DNA of 64,000 nucleotides from assembly GCA_026826555.1 (NCBI GenBank), contig JAKSZT010053764.1, positions 35,319,856-35,383,855 of the forward strand, read 5' to 3'. The notes under the pieces are model-generated. The model did not search any database and was not told where the DNA came from. It saw only the letters and a list, made by a program, of their open reading frames with translations. Below, piece by piece: positions 1-11,170 of this stretch. Position numbers and translations under genes: made by a program. The stretch comes from Tolypeutes matacus (lineage: Eukaryota > Chordata > Mammalia > Cingulata > Chlamyphoridae). Numbering within the stretch: the stretch's first letter is position 1; each line of letters starts with the position of its first letter.

Positions 1-68
1 TGGATGGATGGATGGATGGATGGATGGATGGATGGATGGATGGATGGATGAGTGGATGGATGGATGGA
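1..68. repeat. (GGAT)n microsatellite
   Basis: About 17 copies of a 4-base unit (TGGA/GGAT) start at the first base and so probably continue upstream of the window. One imperfect unit (gatgagtgga, near 48-57) interrupts an otherwise regular array. No gene is associated with it. Confidence 0.97.
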
Positions 69-566
69 GATGGTGGTAAGACAGAAGAGAGACACCTGGA
101 GTCAAGACCTTCATTCCAGTCCTGGATGCCCGGTCCTATACTATAACTTCAGGCCTATGAGCTGCACAGATTTCCTTCTAAACTATGTGAGCCAATAAAT
201 TCCTATTTTTACATAAACTTTCTGAACAGTTCCTGTCACTTGCATCCTAAAGAATTCTGAATAATAGAGCATTCTGATTAAACCCAAATACTGTTTTTTG
301 ATTACTAAACATTGTCTTCCTCACTAAAATTCTCTTGGTCTCTTCATCAGCACATTCCTACCACCTTTGGAAGGAAACTCTCTGAGGATCAATTTTGGCT
401 TCTGGTGGCTTATCTGAAAACCTCCTCACTTGCTACCCCCACTCCCCTTGCTCTCAGTATTTGTGCCTTTACTCCAACTGAATCAAGGGTTTACTTAGTC
501 AACAGCCCAATAATATGACACCTAGCCTTGCAACAAGGTTTTTTTCTCTGTCCCCTTATGACTATC
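69..566. other. Unassigned segment, possible LTR 3' remnant
   Basis: No gene seen. The stretch near 150-235 contains gagccaataaattcc after a ctgcacag-type context, which resembles the polyadenylation end of old mammalian MaLR LTRs, but the match is too short to name. The 68-codon open frame at 312-518 has no recognisable domain and is treated as chance. Confidence 0.35.
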
Positions 567-1045
567 TGTTTTAGTTTGCTAAAGGTTGCCAAAGCAATTT
601 ACCAGAAATGGGTTGGCTTTTATAATATGAATTTATTAGAGTAAAAGCTTAAAGTTCCAAGACTGTGAAAATGTCCATATCATGGCATCATTAGAGATGC
701 TGTCTCACCAAGTTGCAGCTGGCATATGGCGGTGTCATCTAAAGATGCTTTCTATCTGAGCTCAGCTGTGGGCGATCAAGCACATGGCAGTGCATAATGG
801 TGGCCTGCTCATCTCTCCGCCTTCCACCAGGCCTGTCTCTTTCAGCTTCCAATTGCTCAGTGGGCCTAACCTTTGGGGAGCTTTGTTGCTTCAGCTTCGG
901 CTGCTCTGCTGATTCCAGCCTCCAGCCTCTCAGGGTTTCTCTGTCTTTCTGCGGCTATAGGTGATCCTGGAGTCCTCTCTCACATGGCAGGGTAAAAATG
1001 GCAGCTATCTTTCTCTGTGTCTCTCTGCATGTTTCTCCTGTTTTA
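567..1045 (-). mobile_element. MaLR/ERVL-type LTR, part 1, split by an L1
   Basis: On the minus strand this is the second half of an LTR closely related to the copy at 10,100-10,561. Both share the end (caaactaaaaca on the sense strand), the polyadenylation-type region aataaattc...ataaaagccaaccca, and the body with agctgagctcag and a tag of repeated catatg. The element continues at 4,930-5,082 on the far side of the L1 at 1,062-4,913, so it is one LTR interrupted by that L1. The terminal TG...CA dinucleotides are visible. A clean target-site duplication could not be fixed. Confidence 0.75.
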
Positions 1046-2053
1046 AAAAGACTCCAGCAAGGAACAACCAGCAAGATGGCAGCAGAATAAAGAACTCCGA
1101 AAATCAGCTCTTGCTACAGGGCAGTTGGTGATCACCCACAGCTATCTAGAGCCCTTGTTGGGGGCTCCAGGAGACCAGAAGCGCAACCTGCAACAACCTT
1201 GAAAGAATGGAAGAAGGAGACTGCCCATCTGTAGAGAAGATTCGTTAAGGAGAGCAATCCACGCTGCAGAGGCCAGTGATCATCCTACTTTGGCAGCGCA
1301 AGCCACCCCAGGAGCTATTCTGTGGCAGGAATTGGAAGCTCCATTTTCCAAAAATGGGGGAGGAAGAGACAGTTGACCACTGATTTCAGCTACTGATTAG
1401 TAAATTCAGCTGGCTAAATTATAACCCTAAGAACAGCTAAAGTTTGAGCCTGTCCAAGTGAGAAGGAGGCCGGTAGCTGCTGTTTTGACTCCACCCCCAG
1501 TATAAGGGGACGCCAGGCTGACTGAAAATCACAGTGACAGTAGAGACCTGTTTCTTTCAACCAGATTGGCTTGCAGTACTAGCCTAGGCTTCAGTCCCAC
1601 CTCTAGCAGGGAGGAAGCTGACAGGCCCTGCAACAGCCTCTCCAGGTAACTGCAGATACATTTAGCTGGCACAGACTGAATAATCAGATGTGTACCAGGG
1701 CAACTGTGGTCATCTTGGACCTGCACTGCATAGATTGCTGCCCACACCTGCAGCTCCATCCCAGCCCCAGGCAGGGGAGAAAGAGACGTGAAGCTTCATC
1801 AGTCTGTCTGGGCAACTACAGTCTATGCCTGCATGAGTTGGATTATTCCACACAGCTATGGTTCTGTCCCTACCCCTGACAAAGGAGAAAGTGGGGAGAA
1901 GCTTCATTGGTCCTTGGGGCAATGAGGGTAGCTTGAACCTCCACAGCTTATAGCACCAACTACATCCTACTACACAACCAGCAAGGGAGAAGGGCAGGAA
2001 GCCCTAAACTAAAGAGAAAAACTGCACCCAAAATAAATACTATAGTAAGCCAG

Positions 2054-2986
2054 ATGCCAAGAAACCAACAAAAAATTACTATCCACACCAAGAAACAGGA
2101 AGATATGGCCCACTTAATGGAACAGGATAAGCCTCCAGATGACATAAAGGAGTTAAGACAACTAATCATAGATTTTCAAACAAATCTCCTTAATAAATTC
2201 AATGAGATGGCTAAAGAAATTAAGGATATTAAGAAGACATTGGATGAGCACAAAGAAGAATTTGAAAGCATACACAGAAAAATAGCAGATCTTATGGGAA
2301 TGAAAGGTGCAATAAATGAAATTAAAAATACACTGGAATCATATAATAGCAGATTTGAAGAGGCAGAAGAAAGGATTTGTGAGCTTGAAGAAATGTCCTC
2401 TGAAAGTGAACATACGAAAGAATGGATGAAGAAAAGATTGGAAAAACTTGAACAAGGTCTCAGGGAACTAAAGAACAGCAAGAGACAGGCAAACATACAT
2501 GTCATGGGTGTCCCAGAAGGAGAAGAGAAGGGAAAAGGAGCAGAAGGAATATTTGAAAAAATAATGGTAGAAAATTTCCCAACCCTACTGAATGACATAG
2601 ATATCTATGTCCAAGAAGCATGACGTACTCCCATCCAAAAAAATCTTAATAAACCAAATTCGAGACACATACTAATCAGAATGCAAAATGCCAAAGACAA
2701 AGAGAAAATTCTGAGAGCAGCAAGAGAAAAGCAATGCATAACATATAAGGGATACCCAATAAGATTAAGTGCCACTCTCTCATCAGAAACCATGGAAGCA
2801 AGAAGACAGTGGTATGATATATTTAAGATACTGCAAGAGAAAAACTTCCAGCCAAGAATCTTATATCCAGAAAGATTGTCTTTCAAAACTGAGGGTGAGT
2901 TTAGAATATTCACAGATAAACAGAAACTGAAAGAGTTTGTAAACAAGAGACCTGCTTTGCAGGAAATACTAAAGGGTGTGCTATAG
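2054..2986 (+). pseudogene. L1 ORF1 (RNA-binding chaperone) with one premature stop
   Basis: L1 ORF1 protein forms coiled-coil trimers that coat L1 RNA in the cytoplasmic particle. Here codons 1-189 read from the ATG at 2,054 to a TGA at 2,621. The same frame stays open afterwards until the stop after 2,986, so the gene is about 310 codons with a single in-frame stop (usual mammalian length about 330-360). Residues about 30-145 are rich in charged heptads (coiled coil). Residues 147-180 hold the RRM-like core with IHVMGVPEGEE and FEKIMVENFPTL. After the stop come the C-terminal domain motifs KDKEKILRAAREK, YKGYPIRLSA and FQPRILYPERLSF. These agree with the ORF1 family. No frameshift is present, so the copy is fairly young. 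Confidence 0.93.
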
Positions 2987-3114
2987 CCTGAAAAGTAAAG
3001 ACAGGAGAGAGAGGCCTGGAAGAGAATCTAGAAATGATAATTATATCAATAAAAGTAACTAAAAATGTCAAAAGAGTGGTGAAAATAAAATATGACAGAT
3101 AAAACCCAAATATT

Positions 3115-3830
3115 CAGGCATAAACTTAACCAACAATTTAAAGTACTTGTATTCAGAAAACTACAACTCATTGTTAAAAGAAATTTTAAAAGGACCTAAA
3201 TAATTGGAAGAATATTCCATGCTCATGGATTGAAAGACCAAGTATCATTAAGATGTCAATTCTACTCAAATTGATATACAGATTCAATGCAATCCTGATA
3301 AAAATTCCACCAGCATTTTTTAAATAAATGGAAAACATTATTATCAAACTTATTTGGAAAGGTAAGGGGTCCTGAATAGCCAGAAACATCTTAAAAAGAA
3401 AAAGTGAAGTTGGAAGACTCTCATTTCCAGATTTTAAGTTGTACTACCTAGCCACAGTGATAAAAACAGCATGGTACTGGCATAAAGACAGACACATAGA
3501 CCAATGGAACTGAATTAATGGTTAAAAAACAGACCCTCACATCTACAGTCAAGTGATTTTTGACTACCCTGTCAAAACCACCCAGCTCGGGCAGAACAGT
3601 CCATTCAACAAATGGTCCTGAGAAAATTGGATATCTATAGTAAAAGAAGGAAAGAGGACCCCTATCTCACACCCTATTAAAAAAATTAACCCAAAATGAA
3701 TCAAATACCTAAATATAAAAGCAAGAACCATAAAAATTCTAGAAGAAAATGTAGGAAAATATCTTCAAGACCTGGTGGTAGGTGGTGGATTCTTAAAGGA
3801 GATAAGAGGAGGACTGAAATGGACTACTGA
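3115..3830 (+). pseudogene. L1 ORF2 late fragment (after the RT active site)
   Basis: Translation with frame changes gives pieces typical of the L1 ORF2 region that follows the reverse-transcriptase palm: YLYSENYNSLLKE, a stretch ending IPWSWI-like, then the KIPPAFF...ENIIIKLIWK and NGTELM...DPHIYSQ-like blocks and the NPK...NT-like stretch, ending near AQDLVVGGGFL. The endonuclease domain, the FADD motif and the last about 200 residues are missing. The 5' junction lies near 3,110, shortly after ORF1, and the 3' junction near 3,795-3,830, where 3' UTR sequence begins. Several stops and shifts are present. Confidence 0.75.
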
Positions 3831-4189
3831 TATTTAAAATATGTAGAAGTTTTAATTAGCTTTACTGTAAAAGTGTGGAAATGTACGGAGTTGATGGTAA
3901 CACATTACAATGAGTAACAGCTGGTTTATAAATGGGAATGTGGCTGAAAAGTGTAGTCTAGGGATGTAAATGCCAATTGACAGAAAGCTAGAGAATAATC
4001 TAGGGACTGAATAGTACAGTAAACCCAGGGGTGGATGAGAATAGTGGTTGATGGTACAGATGCAAGATTGTCCTTTTTGAGCTAGAGCAGGTGTACATTA
4101 CTATTGCAGGGTGGTGGGAATGTGGAGAAGCATGGGAAAAATACAACTGGAATGACCTATGGAGTATGGTTAACAGTAATAATGTAATA

Positions 4190-4898
4190 TTCTTGCATCT
4201 ATGCCAGAGATGTACTGTGTTGATAATGGGGGAGTATAGAAAAAGTGTGTCAAATGTATGCTGTGGACCTGGTAATAATCGGATGATATTATCTCATAAT
4301 CTGTAACAAATATTCCACCAGGGTGTGGTGTGTTGATAGAGGGGTGTTGGTTGGGAATTCTGCATATGTGCATGATTGTTTTGTAAGTTTACAAGTTCTG
4401 TCATAAAAATATATTTAAAAAATAATAGGGTGGGTTGGTGGGGGAATAAACCAAATGTAAGATAAGGACTATAATTAGTAGTAAGATTTTGACAATATTC
4501 TTTCATAATTTGTAACAAATGTCTCATGACAATGCAAGGTGTTGGTGGAGGGTTGATATATGGGACCCCTATATGATGTTATGAATATTTGCTTTTAAGT
4601 TCACACCTTTTACTATACATATATTGTTTATGTATGTTCATGTATAAATGTTATAAAAATAATAATAATAATAGGGTGGGTTGGGGGAAAATACTTTGGT
4701 TAGTAGTAACAGTTTGAAGATGCTCTTTAAGCATTAGTTAAAAACGTTTCACAATGCAAGGTGTTGGTGGTAGGGTGAGGTATGAGAGCCCTGTATGACA
4801 TTATATGTTTGTTTTGTAAGTTCACAACAATTACTATACACTTATTGTTTATATGTGTTCATGTATGAGTGATATACTTCCATAAATTTTTAAAAATT
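4190..4898 (+). repeat. Tandem units of about 244 bp in the L1 3' UTR
   Basis: Landmarks recur in order: aatagggtgggttgg at about 4,426 and about 4,670, the aatgcaaggtgttggtgg block at about 4,530 and about 4,757, and the gttttgtaagtt / atattgttt block near 4,380, 4,620 and 4,815. This gives a little under three units of about 244 bp, the first the most diverged. The unit itself resembles the mammalian L1 3' UTR block with attgtaacaaatgt...gatgttg. Confidence 0.8.
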
Positions 4899-4929
4899 AA
4901 AAAAAAAAAAAAAAAAAGATTACAGCAAG

Positions 4930-5082
4930 AGGGCCGAGACCCACCCTGGGTCACACCTCATTGAAGTACTCCAGTCAAAGGCCCCCAACTGAATCCAATC
5001 CAATCAAAGCATCCCACACCCACAGGAATGGATTAACTCTAAGAACATATTTTCTGAAATTCAAAAAAGCTTCAAACTGTCA
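4930..5082 (-). mobile_element. MaLR/ERVL-type LTR, part 2
   Basis: Sense-strand start of the LTR whose second half is at 567-1,045. It contains the reverse complement of tgacagtttg, the same 5' end seen at 10,100, and the segment for ggtcctttcctgtgggtgtggga-like and aggtgtgaccta-like sequence found in that copy. It begins immediately after the L1 target-site duplication, which shows that it is the host of that insertion. Confidence 0.75.
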
Positions 5083-5686
5083 CACTACCCCATATGAACA
5101 TCTCCACAACACCCAGAAATATCTGTGAATACTCTGAAATTCATTGAGCATCCTATCCCATAAAGTTGCTGTGGGCCTTTTAGGTTAAGAAAAGTATGAG
5201 TAAGAGTCATGGTTTTCCAATGTCAGTTCAAATTTGACTCAAGCTAGATGCTCCCTGAAACTGAAGCTTCAGTGACACTTGGATAATTTTCTGATATGAG
5301 AAGAGGTTATGGTTCAGAAATATGCTTGAGGGGAGGTGATCATGCAAGAGAAGACAATATGAAGACTCTCAACTGATAGGATATGGGTTGAGTTTAGAAA
5401 TAATTTTCTTATTGACTAAAAAGGATATGCCTAATGAAGGAGAGAGAAGGTAAGGAGAGAAGGAAGGGAAAAGGGAAGGAGGGAGGGCAGGAGGGATGGT
5501 TCTATTATTTGGATTTGGAATAAAAGAAAAAACATGGAACACTTAGACGTGGGACATTTTCAAGGATAATAAGATGATCACAGTTTTAAGGTGAGCACTA
5601 GAGAAAGTTAAATTCACCCAAATATATAAAAACAAATATGCCATATAGAAGGATGTCATATAACATACCTACCTACTTTCTAGATC
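5083..5686. other. Unique DNA with a GA-rich patch
   Basis: No gene or recognisable repeat apart from a purine-rich tract (gaaggga/ggagg units) at about 5,437-5,500. Confidence 0.5.
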
Positions 5687-5911
5687 AAAGGTTCTTAACC
5701 TTCTTTGTTCCATGGATCCCTTTGCCAGTCAGGTGAAAACCACAGACCCCTTACAAAGTCCACACTATACTGTGTGCTATTTAATATATCACACCTGTAC
5801 CAATACGTCCCCACAAGAATAATGTTTTTCTGGATTTTCAATTCAAGCTCATGGACCCCCTGAAATCTTCCCACCCTTGGGAGTCCATGGACCCCTGGTT
5901 AAGAACCCCTG
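5687..5911 (+). mobile_element. Short non-autonomous hAT-type DNA transposon
   Basis: Terminal inverted repeats are visible: about aaaggttcttaacc at the left and ggttaagaacccctg at the right. The 8-bp sequence tctagatc flanks both sides (5,679-5,686 and 5,912-5,919), as expected for hAT elements, which duplicate 8 bp. The about 225-bp interior has no reading frame. The same family occurs at 33,480-33,669 with closely similar interior text (ccatggacccctttgccagtc). The family name is not assigned. Confidence 0.85.
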
Positions 5912-6039
5912 TCTAGATCAAAGCAAGCACTTTGTCTTAAGTAATAATCAAAATTCATGCCACAGGAAAGAAAATCCTATTTAGCTGTCTCTCTTTACAA
6001 CCCGCATTCTAGAAGTAAACAATAGGTTTCTCCAGTCCA

Positions 6040-6520
6040 ATGTGAGAGCATATGCCTGTATTATGCAAAATCCATTTCCCAAACATGCTCCTTGGACCTA
6101 ATGAAAAACTCCCTCAGCCATGTCTGGGTTCACCTCAGCAGGCTGCATTGATGAGGCAGCGTCTTACATTACAAGCTGGTTTTTTAAAAATATGGTTTCT
6201 AAGTCCTGTGGTCTAATTAAACACAGCTGGGTCTACATCAGCCTCGCTCAAGTGTGACGATTAACCTGGCAAGAAAGAATCAATCATCATTAATCATCAA
6301 ATCCATGTAGTTACATTTAGAGATGCTAAAAGGGTTGAACAGGGTGATGGTGATGATTCTCATTGAGTGACCAAATGGTTAAAGCTAAAGAAGGCATGCA
6401 TTCCCCTTAGACGGAATAACCTGGGTGGGATGCCCATATGTTTATGAAACAAGAAAATATAAAGTGGAAATGAAGTGCTTATAATTTCCCATGCATTACA
6501 CTACCTGCAATTTTGGCACA
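6040..6520. promoter_or_regulatory. Candidate conserved noncoding element
   Basis: Repeat-free segment with dense homeobox-type cores (ggtctaattaaac, tcattaatcatc, caatcatc), an E-box cagctg at about 6,224 and a run of cgcctcgctcaagtgtgacg-like moderate-GC text. It shows no coding frame. The regulatory role is inferred from composition only; conservation cannot be seen in one sequence. Confidence 0.2.
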
Positions 6521-7304
6521 CTTTGGGGTTGGGGAATAGGGTGTATAGAGGGATATACATAGCTATTACTACCACTTGTTATCACTTGAATGATATCTCT
6601 GTTGGAGTTTAAGATATCTCTGTTACAGTGAATATATATTCACTTGTAAAGTGTTTTTATTGAGCAGACATTTTTCCTTTTATTTGACTATTCCCTATAG
6701 CCCATTGCCTTATGGTACATTGAGAGTTTATGCCTTTTCCAAGTATACTCTTTTCTGAAGCATTCACTGTAAAGAAGTCTGACAACGCCAATCTGGTTTA
6801 ATTTATCAATACCATCTTTCCTTATTTAAGGAAGCTGTTTAGGATCTCCATTGTGGAGAACAATTAGCACCAACACTGTTATTGAGTTCTGTGATGTTTA
6901 GAGGCTTGTTACCCCGTTTTTGAATTTCCCTTTCATTGGCCCAGCAAGCTGATGATGGCAGCTGTGGAAATATTTTACTGTGCTCACAAGGAGAATGCTT
7001 ATCAAATAAAGGAGCCCAGTTTCTTGTTTCCTCACTGGATATTAGTTTAGAGGTCATTTTTCTTGTACCCCATGGTAGGGAATACAAGCTAGGGTATGCC
7101 AATTTCCCAAAAATAGAGCAAGACCCAGTATTCTTTCTGGTGAAAATGAGTACAGGGACTAATTCAGGCAACAAAACTGCCTCTTCCACACTCCATATGA
7201 AGAAAATTGACAGTGCAAGTTATTCATTTGTGGTTCAGTTTGAAAAGCAAGGTACACGTGAACTCAACATTAAGCAGGTGAAACAGTTTTCACTTAATTT
7301 TTTA
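6521..7304. other. Unique DNA, no feature recognised
   Basis: A 127-codon plus-strand frame at 6,936-7,319 and a 116-codon minus-strand frame at 6,839-7,189 overlap each other. Neither shows a domain, and the plus one runs into L1-derived sequence at its end, so neither is called. Confidence 0.4.
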
Positions 7305-7960
7305 TTAGAGAAGTTGTAGGTTTACAGAAAAGTTGTGCAGAAAATATAGAGCTTCATTTCACACACTCAGTATTATAAACACTTTGCATTAGTGTGGTAA
7401 CTTTGTTATAAATAATGAAACAATATCTCTGTAATTATATTATGAATTATATTCCATACTTTATGACTCACTGTGTGTTATACAATCCTATGGTTTCATT
7501 TTTTTCTGGTAACATATATACAAACCAAAATTTTCCCTTTTAGCTACATTCAATTATATAATTCAGAGGTGTTAATTAAAGTCACAATGCTGTGCTACCA
7601 TCACCACCATCCATGACCAAAACTTTTCCATCACACCAAATGGAAACAAGGTATCAATTAAACATTAACTTCCTGTTCCTTACCCCCGTCCCAACCCCTG
7701 GTAACCTGTATTTCAATTTCTGACTCTAGGAATTTCTTTATTCTAATGATGTAATATCAGTGAGAGCATACAATATTTTTACTCTTGTGTCTAGTTTTTC
7801 ACTCAACATGATATCTTCAAAGTTCATCCATGTTGTCACATGTATCAGAAATTCATTTTAGGGCTGAATAAAATTCCATTGTATGTATATACCATATTTT
7901 CTTTATCCATTCAATGGTGATGGACACTTGGGTTGCTTATTGCAACACCCTTGTACATAA
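7305..7960 (-). mobile_element. Old L1 3' end and ORF2 C-terminus, antisense
   Basis: Reading the minus strand, the text near 7,860-7,940 encodes the last part of L1 ORF2 (IYNGIL/NKENMVYTYNGI-like; plus-strand landmark attccattgtatgtatatacca). The 3' UTR follows, ending at the attagagaagttgtaggtttacag landmark near 7,303. Plus-strand landmarks gctaccatcaccaccatcca and gttcatccatgttgtcacatg are typical of antisense old mammalian L1 (L1M) 3' ends. Confidence 0.75.
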
Positions 7961-9545
7961 TATATTGCTTTTCTCTTACAGCTTTCAGAACTCTCTCCTT
8001 GTTCTTGGAATTTGAGAGTGCAGGCACTTGACTATGTACCTTGGCATCATTTTCTTTGAGTTTACCGTCTTTGGGATTTGTTGAGCTTTTTGAATATGCA
8101 TATCCATGCCTTTTTTTTTTTTAATTTGGGAGATTTTCTGTCAAATATTCAAATATTTGAATATTTCTTCAGCCCCTTCTCTCTTCTCCTTCTGGGACTC
8201 CCACAATATGTATATTAGAGCACCTGATAGTGTCCCACAGATCTCTTAAGCTCTGTTCACTTTTCTTCATTTTCCTTTCTGTTCCTCAGCCTGAATCTTT
8301 TCCTGTCTTGAGTTCACTGATTCTTTCTTCTGCCAGCTCCAATCTGCTGTTGAAACTCTTTAAGGGAACTTTCATTTCTGTTATTCTGGTCAATTCTAGC
8401 ATTTCTTTAAGTTCCTTTTTAAAATTTATATCTCTTTATTGAGATTCTTATATCATTGAGTCTTTGTTTTCTTGATAGCATTTAGTTCTTTCTCTGTGTT
8501 TTCCTTTGCCTCCTTAAGCATACCTAAGGATCATTTTTTTAAAGTCTTTCCTAGGCCCTAAGTCATCCTCATCATTGATGGTTTCTGGATATTTATCTTG
8601 TCCCTTGAGTGGCTATCATTTCCTGTTTCTTTGTCTTATAATCTCTTTTGTACACTGTACATTTTAATATTTTAAAGTGTTAACTGTGGGATTTAGTCCC
8701 TGAGTTTTCAGTTACTTAAAGTTGTATCAAGATAGTGGTATGACTGAGATTTCCTTGAGTGCCAGGAACTAACAGAAACAAACAAACAAATGCAAAAAAC
8801 AACTTTCACAGTTTTTTGTAAATTAGCTCTGTGTTGGCTGTATTCTTCAGAGTTTAGCCCTCTTGTCAGGAAGATCAGCCCAAGTCAACTGTGAAGTGCA
8901 GGGTGTTCTCTGCCTTTTCTGAGCCTGTGTCTTTTCCTGGGCTTGGGCTTGTTCCTGGCCTTAGGAATTCCACTTTTTACAGGAATTTGAATGCCCCCTC
9001 TACTTCCTCTGAGAGAGACTTCTGCACCCTCCCAGATGCTCTATTGTATAACTTAAAGTAGACAATATTTGCCCCAGGCTACTTTGACCAAATTATTCTT
9101 ACACTGCTTTAGCAGTCTGCAAACTGCTTATGCCTGCAGGTAAAGTTCTGTGAGGACAAACCACAGGCAAATCTCCTGGTAGTCTTTGCAGTGAGCCAAA
9201 GACTCACTGGTTCAGTCTTTCAGGCTGCTACCAAATAGCTTGACACTGACATAGAAACACCCCAGTATGTTCATAGGGATACTATGCTCCTTCCAGAACA
9301 TATCAGGGACCTACAATGGAGGACAGGCTGGCTCCACTGTGCTGGGGAGGAAGTGAAGGGAGGCCAGCAAGGGTCCATGAACTTCTCCTACCTTTTTAAA
9401 GGCTGTGTTTTCTTGATTTGTCACTCACCCAGTTACTGCAACCTTTTACCTGTTTTCCAGAGTTTTGAGGAACATGGCATTGCCAATTTTTGCTACTTGC
9501 TCAAAGATTCTGAACAGTACCCTGGAGTATCTTAGGCTACCATCT
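7961..9545 (-). mobile_element. Old L1/HAL1-like 5' part, antisense
   Basis: The plus-strand text ctctctccttgttctt..., gattctttcttctgccagctcc and catttagttctttctctgtg is the antisense of the coiled-coil part of an old L1 ORF1 and its upstream region. From about 8,860 GC rises, as in an L1 5' UTR. If it belongs to the same copy as 7,305-7,960, most of ORF2 is missing between them at about 7,960. Otherwise these are two neighbouring relics. Confidence 0.55.
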
Positions 9546-10099
9546 TGGATAAGTGGACTCACAATTTTTATTTTTGCCTCCTGAATCTTAAATTTTTGTG
9601 TCCACTCTAAGCACACCATGTGAATTGCCTTGTATGTAGAATGCTCTGGATTATTCTTTGCTAGAGAACCAGATGTAGAAAAGATAGACCATAAATTACA
9701 TCCCTTGTCACCAACCCTCTACCTCTTCTTTCTTTCAACCCATGTATGATCACTGTCCACAATGAACTTTGAAATTGTTTGAAGGGACCAAAAAAGCCTA
9801 ACACCTCAGGTCAAATTTCCTCCTCCTCTTGCAAAGTCAGAATATATCATATGGAGAAAATGAAACACATGTCCCTGTAAGTCTCCATTTTCCTTTATCC
9901 TCCTAGAAGCAGCAACTGTAGAGACCAGTAGCACAATGGGAAGAGCATGGTAAAGTAATGAGCTGAAATGGAGGAAGAGAAGCTATAGTTCCCAGGAGAA
10001 ATGGATAAAATGAAGGGAGAAAGAAAGGACAGGGAAGGCTGGAAAGCATACATGGAAGGAAAAATCCTGAACCCAATTATAAAGGAAAGTGAAATGATG
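9546..10099. other. Unique DNA, no feature recognised
   Basis: No repeat or gene could be named. The 149-codon minus-strand frame at 9,895-10,344 crosses into the adjacent LTR and is therefore an accident. Confidence 0.45.
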
Positions 10100-10561
10100 T
10101 GACAGTTTGGGGATTGTTGTGGATCCCAGAAAAGATCATGTTCTTGGAGTTGGTCCTTTCCTGTGGGTGTGGGACCCTTTGATTGGATTACTTCACAGAG
10201 GTGTGACCTAGGGTGGTTTTGGCCCTCTTGCTGGAGTCCTTTATAAACAGGAATAAAAACCCCACAGAGACACAAGAAAAATCTGAAGAGAAGCCAGGAG
10301 AGATGAGTAGAGCTGCCATTATGCCCTGCCATGTGCCTGATCACCCACAGCTGAGCTCAGAGAGAAAGCATCTTTAGATGATGCTGCCATATGCCTGATT
10401 GCCAACAGCTGTAACTTGGTGAGACAGCATCTCTTGATTAAGCCTTGATTTGGGCACTTCCACAGCCTCAGAACTGTAAGCTTTTAACCTAATAAATTCC
10501 CATGATAAAAGCCAACCCATTTCTGGTATATTGCTCTGGCAGCCTTTGGCAAACTAAAACA
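10100..10561 (+). mobile_element. Solo LTR, MaLR/ERVL type
   Basis: Starts tgacagtttgggg and ends ggcaaactaaaaca (TG...CA). A polyadenylation-type signal aataaattccc lies near 10,491, followed by ataaaagccaacccatttctgg, a block shared with the other LTRs in this window. Flanked by gatg at 10,096-10,099 and 10,562-10,565. No internal retroviral region adjoins it, so it is a solo LTR. Confidence 0.8.
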
Positions 10562-10565
10562 GATG

Positions 10566-11156
10566 GCCTGTGGTTTATCCATTCCTCTGTATGTACCTCC
10601 CATCACTCATAGCAATGCTTAAGAGCCCAGCAGTCTCCTTTTACCCATCTATTCATCCTGTCTAGGAAAATGCTCTTGCACTCAGTAACCCCCATCCACA
10701 TCAAAATGTTATGGAAATTTTCAATCACTCCCCAGATTCTGAGTTTTTGTGGTCCATCTGACCCATCTGTGTGTCCCCCACAGCCTCTAACATAGTGAAG
10801 ACACAGTTCCCAATATATATTTACTGGATGAAAACATGTCTAGACAATGAGGACTAGTAGATTACTAAGTATCATTAGAAGATTAACTATGAGGATTTTT
10901 ATACCTTCATGACCGAAAGGCCAGATTTTCCTGGAAGAAATTGCAAGCATTTGGCAGGCCCTGTAATGTCTAATTGGCTGTTTAGGCTTTAGGAGAATCT
11001 TCAATTTCCACCAAGGCAATGACCTACTCACTAGAGGAAAGAAAGGAAGGAATCAAAAGTGAGGTGTATATAATAGTAGATGGTAATTTTAGGCCTAAAC
11101 ACACACACACACCATCCAATGCTTTGGTATCACACTGGATTGATATCAGAAATTTT
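10566..11156. other. Mostly unique DNA with a short L2/MIR-like tail
   Basis: The text near 10,765-10,835 (cccccacagcctctaacatagtg ... aatatatatttactggatg) resembles the 3' tail of L2/MIR. A short (CA) run sits at 11,099-11,112. Nothing else is recognised. Confidence 0.4.
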
Positions 11157-11170
11157 AAAGCTATGTTACT

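Larger units (their letters stand above)
1062..4913 (+). mobile_element. L1 retrotransposon with internal deletions, inserted in an LTR
   Basis: Order seen: about 1 kb of 5' UTR starting gaacaaccagcaagatggc, ORF1 (2,054-2,986), only a late fragment of ORF2 (about 3,115-3,790), a 3' UTR with tandemly repeated units, and an A-rich tail ending near 4,917. A 16-bp target-site duplication with two mismatches flanks it: aaaagactccagcaag at 1,046-1,061 and aaaagattacagcaag at 4,914-4,929. The surrounding LTR resumes after it. The endonuclease and most of the reverse transcriptase are absent, so this copy could not have supplied its own ORF2 protein in its present form. Whether the deletions preceded or followed insertion cannot be told from one copy. 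Confidence 0.9.

Noticed and set aside
2176..2946. Minus-strand frames of 140 and 113 codons
   Set aside because: Exact shadows of L1 ORF1 on the other strand.
6936..7319. 127-codon plus-strand frame as a gene
   Set aside because: No domain, overlaps an equally long minus frame, and its 3' end is antisense L1 3' UTR.
9895..10344. 149-codon minus-strand frame
   Set aside because: It runs antisense through the LTR at 10,100-10,561 and has no domain.
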